From an uncultured Bacteroidales bacterium (GTDB lineage Bacteria; Bacteroidota; Bacteroidia; Bacteroidales; Paludibacteraceae), in assembly GCA_946617165.1 (NCBI GenBank), contig CAMOJP010000008.1, positions 1-38,127 on the forward strand: DNA of 38,127 nt, read 5' to 3'. The position numbers and the translations under genes were made by a program. A model generated the notes under the pieces. It worked only from the letters and a program-made list of their open reading frames with translations. It was not told where the DNA came from and made no database searches. Positions 10,506-18,261 of this stretch are shown in pieces (position 1 is the stretch's first letter; every line of letters starts with the position of its first letter).

Positions 10506-13094
10506 TTAAAAGAGACTTAGTTGGTCGTCTCCATCCACGGGTTTACTATCCTCCGGGATTTCGTTCGTTATAATCAGCGGGACATCCGCTTGCGGTGTGT
10601 TCTCTGTTGTCTCCTGTTCCGGTTCAGGTTCGGGTTCCGGTTCCGGAGTAACATCCACAATAGACGCTATGTCTAAAGTTGTTATACGTTTCCCCTTTGC
10701 CTTCGGTGATTTTGCTTCTATAAATTCAGACATAACCAAGTCTATCGGCTCACGGAACTCATCCTTAAAGGTCACGCGGAATACAGCCTCCTCGCGGTCG
10801 TTGATAACGATAAGTTTAGAGTCTGCATTATCGCCGAGGAAGTTCTGCGTTTTAGGCGTAGCATCCAATTGGAAACGTTTGCCGTAATAGTAGCCTAACT
10901 CCGCATTCCATAGTGCAACAGACCAAATCTTATCAGGATCAAACTTTTCAATTCTAAGCCACCCTTGTTCGAAATGTGCTGTTTCCTCGAAAGTATTGAG
11001 GAAATAATCGCCGTTCTGCATAATCACCAGAACGCGATCGTCGTCTTGGAACTCGCCTATATAGAAGCCTTGTGCGTCGTAATTAATACGCAGTACATCC
11101 GGATCAAACCACACTTTTCTTCCCCCAAGGGTAGAATGTCCTTTTTGTTTAAGCGTGACGGATTTAACGTCGTATTTAGTTAACAAATTACCCCTCGCAC
11201 TACGGCTCTTAACAGCCAGTTCGCTTAAGTCCTTGCACACCTCCAACTTCTTAAGATGCAGAGCAGGTTTCAACGTAACTTTTATTACCTCCGCTTCGCC
11301 ATTTGGATTTGCAGTGAAATATACGACACGACTGCCAGGTTTTCCTTGCGTGATGTCATACTCCTTATCTCTTGCTACTCCGGTAACGAAGAAACGCTTC
11401 ATATAATAGACCCCACCTCTACCGTCGCGATAAACGACATTATAGATAGTACGGGTATCATTCTTCTTAAAAATATCAATATGCAGGATATCGGTGCCGA
11501 TAAATATCTTCTCCGCTACGCGGACAATTTTATATTTACCGTCTCGATGGAAGACAATTATATCATCCAAATCCGAGCAATTGCACAAGAACTCGTCTTT
11601 TTTAAGTCCCGTTCCTATAAACCCTTCCTCACGATTGATATAGAGTTTCTCATTTGCCTCTACCACCGTCTTGACATTGATATTTGCGAAATTGCGCACC
11701 TCTGTCCTACGAGGATACTTGTCCCCGTACTTAGCCTTGAGGTTTTCAAACCAACGAATCGTATAATCTGTCAGATGGTGCAGGTCTTTCTCGGTCTGTT
11801 TGATTTTCTTCTCTAAATCCCGCATCAATTCATCTGCTTTTTTAGAGTCGAATTTAGTGATACGAATCATTCTTATCTCAAACAGTTTCTCTATATCCTC
11901 ACGCTTTACTTCGCGGATAAGCTTCGCTTTAAACGGCTCTAAGGCTTTATCCACGAACGCAATCAATTTTTCTTTATCTGCAGCCGTTTCGTATCCTTCC
12001 TCTTTATAGATGCGGTTCTCAATAAAGATTCGCTCCAAAGAGGTATAGAAATATTGTTCCTCCAACTCGGCTTTTTGAATTTCCAACTCCCATTTGAGCA
12101 GGGCCATCGTATTATCCGTGGACTTACGAAGCAACGTGCTGACGTTTGTAAAGATTGGTTTCCGATTCTCAATCACGCAACAGTTGGGAGATATACTCAC
12201 CTCGCAATCGGTAAAGGCATAGAGTGCATCTATTGTTTTGTCAGACGAACTTCCCGGAGCTAATTGAACAACGATTTTTGCTTCCTCAGAAGTGAAGTCA
12301 TCCACCTTACGAATCTTAATTTTACCACGATCTTGAGCACGGAGTATTGTTTCAATAATCTTAGAAGTGGTCGTGCCATATGGTACTTGCGAGATGATAA
12401 GCGTCTTATTATCGTCCGTTTTGGTAATCTTGGAACGAATACGGACCACTCCACCCCGTTCGCCGTCATTATATCGACTTACATCTATTTCACCTCCGGT
12501 CGGAAAATCCGGGTAGAGCTGAAAACTTTCTCCTTTAAGATAAGCCAAGGAGGCGTCGCATAAGTCGTTAAAGTTATGAGGTAATATTTTGGAATTCAAT
12601 CCGACTGCGATACCTTCAACACCTTGTGCCAGAAGCAGCGGGAACTTAATTGGCAAATGAATCGGCTCTTTCTTACGTCCGTCATAACTGAGCATCCACT
12701 CGGTAGTTTTAGGATTAAAAACCGTCTCCAAGGCAAATTTACTCAGTCGGGCTTCAATATAACGGGGAGCGGCGGCACCATCACCGGTAAGGATGTTTCC
12801 CCAGTTTCCTTGACAGTCGATAAGCAGGTCTTTCTGTCCCAACTGAACAAGTGCGTCTCCGATACTGGCGTCACCATGAGGATGGTACTGCATGGTCTGG
12901 CCAACGATATTTGCGACCTTGTTCATTTTACCGTCGTCAACACACTTCATAGCATGTAGAATACGGCGTTGAACAGGCTTCAAACCGTCCTCGATAGCCG
13001 GCACTGCACGTTCAAGAATAACGTAAGAGGCATAGTCCAGAAACCAGTCCTGGTACATGCCGGTCAGATGGTATGTAATCTTATCTTCCGCCAC
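10506..13094 (-). CDS. parC: DNA topoisomerase IV subunit A (GyrA/ParC family)
   Basis: YASYVILERAVPAIEDGLKPVQRRILHAM; VGQTMQYHPHGDASIGDALVQL; catalytic Tyr region AAPRYIEARLS; GTG start (cac at 13092..13094); acidic EPEPEP C terminus. Confidence 0.92.
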   Translation of the reverse strand: MAEDKITYHLTGMYQDWFLDYASYVILERAVPAIEDGLKPVQRRILHAMKCVDDGKMNKVANIVGQTMQYHPHGDASIGDALVQLGQKDLLIDCQGNWGNILTGDGAAAPRYIEARLSKFALETVFNPKTTEWMLSYDGRKKEPIHLPIKFPLLLAQGVEGIAVGLNSKILPHNFNDLCDASLAYLKGESFQLYPDFPTGGEIDVSRYNDGERGGVVRIRSKITKTDDNKTLIISQVPYGTTTSKIIETILRAQDRGKIKIRKVDDFTSEEAKIVVQLAPGSSSDKTIDALYAFTDCEVSISPNCCVIENRKPIFTNVSTLLRKSTDNTMALLKWELEIQKAELEEQYFYTSLERIFIENRIYKEEGYETAADKEKLIAFVDKALEPFKAKLIREVKREDIEKLFEIRMIRITKFDSKKADELMRDLEKKIKQTEKDLHHLTDYTIRWFENLKAKYGDKYPRRTEVRNFANINVKTVVEANEKLYINREEGFIGTGLKKDEFLCNCSDLDDIIVFHRDGKYKIVRVAEKIFIGTDILHIDIFKKNDTRTIYNVVYRDGRGGVYYMKRFFVTGVARDKEYDITQGKPGSRVVYFTANPNGEAEVIKVTLKPALHLKKLEVCKDLSELAVKSRSARGNLLTKYDVKSVTLKQKGHSTLGGRKVWFDPDVLRINYDAQGFYIGEFQDDDRVLVIMQNGDYFLNTFEETAHFEQGWLRIEKFDPDKIWSVALWNAELGYYYGKRFQLDATPKTQNFLGDNADSKLIVINDREEAVFRVTFKDEFREPIDLVMSEFIEAKSPKAKGKRITTLDIASIVDVTPEPEPEPEPEQETTENTPQADVPLIITNEIPEDSKPVDGDDQLSLF

Positions 13095-13261
13095 TATTCA
13101 GCTCGTTTGTTGATGAAGATATACGCTAAGATACCTGCTACTTCGAGAACGAGACTGGTAGCCAATAAAAAGTTTGTCTGTACGCCACAGAAATACACTA
13201 CCAGGCATACAACGCCCAGCAAAACGAGGATAATACCCAGATTGTTCAATAAATTTTTCAT
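13094..13261 (-). CDS. 55-aa small membrane protein (not in the supplied ORF track)
   Basis: Translated by hand: MKNLLNNLGIILVLLGVVCLVVYFCGVQTNFLLATSLVLEVAGILAYIFINKRAE*; two TM segments; stop TAG overlaps the parC GTG by one base; start about 22 nt downstream of the dprA stop. Confidence 0.85.
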   Translation of the reverse strand: MKNLLNNLGIILVLLGVVCLVVYFCGVQTNFLLATSLVLEVAGILAYIFINKRAE

Positions 13262-13283
13262 ATTATTTGATTTTTAAAAGTTA

Positions 13284-14348
13284 CTATTTTAGTGCCCGGC
13301 ACATATTTCCGGGCAACATTTTAATAAATCCGCTCATCTCCAGCACCATCAAAGAAGAGGCTACTTGGGCATAAGGTAAAGCCGTCAGTTCGGCTATTCT
13401 ATCCACATGAATACCGTCTTCCGCTCCTCGTACAATTTTAATCAGTTGTTTTTCCACCCCATCCATGTCTGCAAAAAGGTCTTCGATCTCGGTCTGAACA
13501 GGTTGCACAGCCGATTTCCACTGCATATCGTTTATCAAGTCCTCTGCATTATTAATGAGCATAGCGCGTTGTGTACGGATGAGCGTATTGCAGCCCTGAG
13601 AATTAACATCGCGAGGACGTCCGGGAAAGGCATATAAATTACGGTCATAATCGTTTGCATCATATGCTGTTATCAAAGAACCACCTTTTAGTTTCGACTC
13701 TGCTACTACGACTGCATCGGCCAAGCCTGCTACGATACGATTTCGCGCTACAAAATTCACTTTATCCGGTACCGTCTCACTTGGATATTCGGTGAGTAAT
13801 CCTCCTTTTGCCAATGCGTCAACAGCCACTTGGCGGTGAAGAGAGGGATAGATTCTGTCCAGTCCATGGGCAGGAATAATAATAGTCGGCACTCCTGCTT
13901 CCAGCGCAGCCCGATGAGCGGTTACATCTATGCCATATGCCAATCCGCTGATTATCGTCACATCCGGCACCATTTTAGCCAAATCCAGAACAAGTTGCCG
14001 AGTCTGTTCTTTTCCATTTTCCGATGCGGAACGCGTTCCTACGATGGAGACAAATTTTCCTTTATCAAGTTGCAAATTTCCTTTGCCGAATAATAATATC
14101 GGTGCATCGGGACATTGCTTGAGACGATACGGATAATCCTCGTTTTGGTAATAGTAAGTTTTTATATCATGCCGGGCAATAAATTCCAGTTCTCTTTCCG
14201 CATGCCTCATAGCCTCCACTTGGCGGTCACTATCCGCACGCTCCCATGCCTCTTGAACTGTAGCACTATTGTCAAGCAGCATCCTAACACGATGTACATT
14301 ATTAGGATACAGGCACGTTAGGGCAATCAAATATTTCAATGTTTCCAT
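13284..14348 (-). CDS. dprA: DNA-processing protein DprA
   Basis: SIVGTRSASENGKEQT, ISGLAYGIDVTAHRAAL, IIIPAHGLDRIYPS, NRIVAGLADAVVVAESKLKGGSLITA. ORF track start 14504 would overlap vanZ heavily; METLKYLIALTCL start at 14348 (or 14354) preferred. Confidence 0.93.
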   Translation of the reverse strand: METLKYLIALTCLYPNNVHRVRMLLDNSATVQEAWERADSDRQVEAMRHAERELEFIARHDIKTYYYQNEDYPYRLKQCPDAPILLFGKGNLQLDKGKFVSIVGTRSASENGKEQTRQLVLDLAKMVPDVTIISGLAYGIDVTAHRAALEAGVPTIIIPAHGLDRIYPSLHRQVAVDALAKGGLLTEYPSETVPDKVNFVARNRIVAGLADAVVVAESKLKGGSLITAYDANDYDRNLYAFPGRPRDVNSQGCNTLIRTQRAMLINNAEDLINDMQWKSAVQPVQTEIEDLFADMDGVEKQLIKIVRGAEDGIHVDRIAELTALPYAQVASSLMVLEMSGFIKMLPGNMCRALK

Positions 14349-14710
14349 TTCCATACTCCGGCAACGAGACAAACTCCAACTATTGTTCCTGCTATATCGG
14401 CTAACCAATCCCACCAGCTCGCCGTGCGCGGATAGCAATATAGTCCTTGTATTAGTTCCAATACGCCTCCATAGAGGATAGGAATTGTCAACGCGATAAT
14501 CCACAATAGCGGCTTAGCAACATTATCTTTAACAAGGTTCCACAACAGCATTCCACCAAGTAGGATATAAGCCAGCATATGTCCCCATTTATCGGCAAAA
14601 GCAACAGTATCAGGCAATCGGAATGCAGGCTCTTTAACCAAACTCAAATAGGCTATCAGCAGTCCGATGACGACGGTTTCTTTATATATTAAAGCTTTTC
14701 GCCAAAACAT
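14336..14710 (-). CDS. VanZ-like family membrane protein
   Basis: DKWGHMLAYILLGGMLLW motif and several TM segments. Confidence 0.8.
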   Translation of the reverse strand: MFWRKALIYKETVVIGLLIAYLSLVKEPAFRLPDTVAFADKWGHMLAYILLGGMLLWNLVKDNVAKPLLWIIALTIPILYGGVLELIQGLYCYPRTASWWDWLADIAGTIVGVCLVAGVWKWKH

Positions 14711-15339
14711 AAGTCTCCTGCATCCCCCAATCCCGGTACAATATATTTCTTCTCATTGAGGACGGGGTCAATCGCGGCGCACCATAGTGTTACATTCTCA
14801 GGCATAACCGGTTGGAGATAGTCAACGGCCTTAGGAGTACCTATCACACAGCACAGATGTATATGTTTAGGTTGTCCATGCGTCAGAAGCGCCTTATAAG
14901 CAGCCTCCATTGACATCCCGGTCGCAAGCATCGGGTCCACAAGCAGAAGCGTTTTTCCGTCCAATTGAGGAGCAGCCAGATACTCGGAAACAATTTCCAA
15001 TTCCCCTTTCTCATTCATGCGTCTGTAAGCACTTAAAAAAGCATTCTCCGCATGGTCATACATATTGAGAAAACCGGCATGCAAGGGCAGTCCCGCACGC
15101 ATCACGCTTGCTACTACAACTTGGTCTTGAGCAATTGGCATAGACGCCACTCCCAAGGGAGTACGCACATCCTCTGTCTGATAATCTAAAGCACGGCTTA
15201 CTTCTAATGCCATCACTTCGCCTATACGCTCGATATTACGCCGAAAACGCATACTGTCTTTCTGGATATCCACACTACGGATTTCCTTTAAGTACTGATT
15301 AAGCAGCGAGCAATGCTCGGATAGATTGATTACATTCAT
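14689..15339 (-). CDS. upp: Uracil phosphoribosyltransferase
   Basis: VVASVMRAGLPLHAGFLNMYDHAENAFLSAYR; PRPP loop LLVDPMLATGMSMEAA. Confidence 0.9.
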   Translation of the reverse strand: MNVINLSEHCSLLNQYLKEIRSVDIQKDSMRFRRNIERIGEVMALEVSRALDYQTEDVRTPLGVASMPIAQDQVVVASVMRAGLPLHAGFLNMYDHAENAFLSAYRRMNEKGELEIVSEYLAAPQLDGKTLLLVDPMLATGMSMEAAYKALLTHGQPKHIHLCCVIGTPKAVDYLQPVMPENVTLWCAAIDPVLNEKKYIVPGLGDAGDLCFGEKL

Positions 15340-15345
15340 ATTCTA

Positions 15346-16194
15346 TTACATTAACATCGACATTACTTTTTCCCCATAGCCTTTGGATACAGGAATGGAA
15401 GGAATCTTTTCGTCCCCGAAATCGAGCATCACCTCACCGTCTTGCCGGCGGAAGAGTTTCACCATACGAATATTCACCACATAAGAACGGTGGCACCGAA
15501 TCAGCCCTTTCTCACGAAAACGCCACTCTACATTCTTAAGCGAATTACGAATCATCAGTTTTTCCAGTTTGCCGGCATTCATATAATGAATGATGATATA
15601 GTTATCCGCAGCCTCCAAGTAGTAAACCATGTTGGGTTTTACAGACAGTTTGAGGTCACCTTTCTCATCATAAAAGCGATACATTTCCTCCGGCACATCT
15701 TCTACTATATGCTGCTGCCTTGCCTGCAGACGAATTATTTGCTCCCCTCTACTCTTAACTACCATCCATAGTATGACAAAGGCGTACGGTATAAGCAATG
15801 TAAAGGCAGTCGCAAACAGGGACTCCTTAAACAAATAGAAGAGGGTTAGGTTCATTTTGGCCGAGAAACTCCGCATTGCTATCAGCGGGAAAGCCGCATA
15901 GACCCATGCGATAGTAGCAACCTCGACAATAACCCATATTGCGTAATCGAGGTAACTAATTTTATGTCGCTTCGCGTAAAAATACATAATCGTGCGACTC
16001 AAGGCTATCACCAGTACGGCTGTAACGACGACAATCGTCACCCAAAGCAAGAATTTCCAATCACCATCCACCCAAGTACGGCACTGAACAGGCTGGAAAA
16101 AGAGAATAAACAACTCTCCGAATACCGCCGTCACCCAAAGCAGAAGGATGATATTATGCCTGGTGTTAAAATATTGAGGTATATAATTCTTCAT
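15346..16194 (-). CDS. Membrane-anchored LytTR-domain transcriptional regulator
   Basis: Multiple N-terminal TM segments; C-terminal YLEAADNYIIIHYMNAGKLEKLMIRNSLKNVEWRFREKGLIRCHRSYVVNIRMV is LytTR-type. Start placed at MKNYIPQYF (16194) because the promoter lies at 16203..16234. Confidence 0.88.
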   Translation of the reverse strand: MKNYIPQYFNTRHNIILLLWVTAVFGELFILFFQPVQCRTWVDGDWKFLLWVTIVVVTAVLVIALSRTIMYFYAKRHKISYLDYAIWVIVEVATIAWVYAAFPLIAMRSFSAKMNLTLFYLFKESLFATAFTLLIPYAFVILWMVVKSRGEQIIRLQARQQHIVEDVPEEMYRFYDEKGDLKLSVKPNMVYYLEAADNYIIIHYMNAGKLEKLMIRNSLKNVEWRFREKGLIRCHRSYVVNIRMVKLFRRQDGEVMLDFGDEKIPSIPVSKGYGEKVMSMLM

Positions 16195-16202
16195 TTTCGC
16201 GG

Positions 16203-16234
16203 CAAAGTTACAAAATATTTTGTACATATGCAAA
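16203..16234 (-). promoter_or_regulatory. Bacteroidetes-type promoter for the LytTR regulator run
   Basis: Minus strand: TTTG (16234..16231) - 20 nt - TAACTTTG (16210..16203). Confidence 0.8.
16211..16222. promoter_or_regulatory. Perfect 12-bp palindrome CAAAATATTTTG inside two overlapping divergent promoters
   Basis: Reads identically on both strands; lies in the spacer of the minus promoter and contains the -33 TTTG of the plus promoter. Confidence 0.6.
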
Positions 16235-16250
16235 AAAAGCAGTATCTTTG
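16219..16250 (+). promoter_or_regulatory. Bacteroidetes-type promoter for the 3'-5' exonuclease gene
   Basis: TTTG (16219..16222) - 20 nt - TATCTTTG (16243..16250); ATG at 16297. Confidence 0.8.
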
Positions 16251-16296
16251 CGTGATTTTTTTCAAAAAAAAGCGAAAAACAGGCTTTTTTATCACC

Positions 16297-17004
16297 ATGA
16301 AACCCAATCGTTTTGCACATAAAATATCCAAAGACCTCATTCAATGGATGCCTGTAATAGATTTTCGCGGCGAGGTGATTATTGTGGACAAGCGGGATGA
16401 TGTAGCAGATGCTATCGCGTACCTGCGCGCGCAGGATATATTAGGTGTAGATACAGAATCACGTCCGTCCTTCAAGCGTGGAGTCCATTATCCGACTGCT
16501 TTAGTACAGATTGCTACGGAAGAGCGGTGCTATTTATTTCGTCTCTCTCAATTAGGCATGCCTGAAGAGTTAGCGGATATATTTGCGGATAGTGAGATAT
16601 GTAAAGTCGGATTAGCTTTCAAAGATGACATCAACGGACTTAGAAGACTTCGCAATTTCAAGCCTGCCAACTGTATTGACTTACAAGCGATTGCGTGTAA
16701 GTGGGGAATATTGGATATGGGCCTCCAGAAGATGTACGCCATCTGTTTCGGCCGCAAAATCAGTAAGACGCAGCAGTTGACCAACTGGGAGAACGTACAG
16801 TTAACTACGGAACAAGCACGCTATGCATCTACCGACGCATGGGCGACATTACGTATTTATAAAGAACTGATTAATACGGAACCGTTACCAGCAAAAGAGG
16901 TGGCTGCACTCAAACAAGCCGAATTAGAAAAGCAATTACAGCATCAACAAGAAATCCTTGCTGCCAGAGAACAAGCGAACGGCATCAATACTGAGAATAC
17001 ATAA
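16297..17004 (+). CDS. 3'-5' exonuclease, DEDDy (RNase D-like) family
   Basis: ILGVDTESRPSF (ExoI), CKVGLAFKDD (ExoII region), YASTDAWATLRIY (ExoIII, Y-x3-D). Start MKPNRFAHKIS chosen downstream of the promoter instead of the track start 15964. Confidence 0.88.
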   Translation: MKPNRFAHKISKDLIQWMPVIDFRGEVIIVDKRDDVADAIAYLRAQDILGVDTESRPSFKRGVHYPTALVQIATEERCYLFRLSQLGMPEELADIFADSEICKVGLAFKDDINGLRRLRNFKPANCIDLQAIACKWGILDMGLQKMYAICFGRKISKTQQLTNWENVQLTTEQARYASTDAWATLRIYKELINTEPLPAKEVAALKQAELEKQLQHQQEILAAREQANGINTENT

Positions 17005-17008
17005 TGAT

Positions 17009-18217
17009 ATGAATACACCTGTTATTATATTAAAACCGCATAAGGAAGAATCAGTTTTACGATTACACATGTGGGTTTTTAGCGGAGCTATCAGTAAGAT
17101 TGTTTTAGACAAGTCCTACCCATACGATGCCCCTCAGGAAGGAGAACTCGTTCAGGTAGCTGACCATACCGGAAAGATTCTTGCCGTAGGTCATTGGCAA
17201 ATTGGCTCGATAGCTGTCCGTATCTTAGCATTTGGCGTAGATACACTTCCTAACCGTTTCTGGCACGACCGCATCACTGCCGCATGGCAGTTACGCCAAA
17301 CATTGGGGTTAGTAAGGGAAGATAATAATACTTTTAGACTGATTCACGGTGAAGGTGATTTTCTTCCGGGACTTGTTATAGATGTATATGGAGATACTGC
17401 TGTAATGCAGGCGCATTCGATAGGTATGCATAATCATCGTATGGAGATTGCCCAAGCTGTGACAGATTGTGTTCCTATAATAAAGCGCGTATATTATAAA
17501 TCCGATGACACTTTGCCATTTAAGGCTCCTATTGAAGGTGATAAGACCGGTTATCTAATTGGTGAACCCTTAAAAGAGGTTCTCTGGGCTTTAGAGAACG
17601 GATTAGGATTTCGAATTGATTGGCTAACGGGACAAAAAACAGGTTTCTTTGTGGACCAACGCGAGAGCCGTGCATTATTAGAGCACTATGCAAAGGGGCA
17701 TGATGTACTGAATATGTTTTGCTATACGGGAGGTTTCTCTGTCTATGCACTTCGAGGAGGAGCTAAAACCGTCACATCAGTGGACGTAAGCAGTAAAGCG
17801 ATTGAGTTAGTCCAGGATAATGTATCGCATAATTTCCCTCATGCGACGAATCATACGGCAGTTGCAGCAGATGCATTCGATTTTCTCAATGCGGAAGAGA
17901 GAAAGTTCGACCTGATTATCCTTGACCCCCCTGCATTTGCCAAACACCGTGATGCCATTCAGAATGCACTACGCGGCTATAGACGGCTGAACGCCAAGGG
18001 TATAGAAAAGATTCGTCCGGGAGGTATCCTATTTACGTTCTCCTGCTCGCAAGCAATAGACAAAGAGATGTTCCGCTTAGCAGTATTCAGCGCCGCAGCG
18101 CAAGTAGGTCGTAAAGTACGCATCTTACACCAGTTACATCAACCGGCAGACCATCCTATCAACATCTACCATCCCGAGGGGGAGTATCTAAAAGGACTGG
18201 TACTATATGTGGAATAA
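17009..18217 (+). CDS. Class I SAM-dependent 23S rRNA methyltransferase, RlmI-like (PUA + methyltransferase)
   Basis: N-terminal PUA-like domain; MFCYTGGFSVYALRGGAKTVTSVDVSSKAIEL; ILDPPAFAK; TFSCSQAI. Start MNTPVIILKPHKEE at 17009. Confidence 0.9.
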   Translation: MNTPVIILKPHKEESVLRLHMWVFSGAISKIVLDKSYPYDAPQEGELVQVADHTGKILAVGHWQIGSIAVRILAFGVDTLPNRFWHDRITAAWQLRQTLGLVREDNNTFRLIHGEGDFLPGLVIDVYGDTAVMQAHSIGMHNHRMEIAQAVTDCVPIIKRVYYKSDDTLPFKAPIEGDKTGYLIGEPLKEVLWALENGLGFRIDWLTGQKTGFFVDQRESRALLEHYAKGHDVLNMFCYTGGFSVYALRGGAKTVTSVDVSSKAIELVQDNVSHNFPHATNHTAVAADAFDFLNAEERKFDLIILDPPAFAKHRDAIQNALRGYRRLNAKGIEKIRPGGILFTFSCSQAIDKEMFRLAVFSAAAQVGRKVRILHQLHQPADHPINIYHPEGEYLKGLVLYVE

Positions 18218-18251
18218 AAAAAGAGTTCGCATTGCTGCGAACTCTTTTTTT
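18216..18251. terminator. Bidirectional intrinsic terminator
   Basis: AAAAAAAGAGTTCGCA-TTGC-TGCGAACTCTTTTTT: perfect 16-bp stem with 4-nt loop, A-tract and T-tract on opposite sides, between convergent genes. Confidence 0.93.
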
Positions 18252-18261
18252 TGCAGACGGT

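Noticed and set aside
10597-10887. Plus-strand ORF with lipobox-like start and GSGSGSG run
   Set aside because: Antisense reading of the parC EPEPEP acidic tail; artefact.
13284-14504. Full 406-aa DprA start from the ORF track
   Set aside because: The extra N-terminal 52 residues are antiphase overlap with the vanZ-like gene and do not look like DprA; METLKYL start is preferred.
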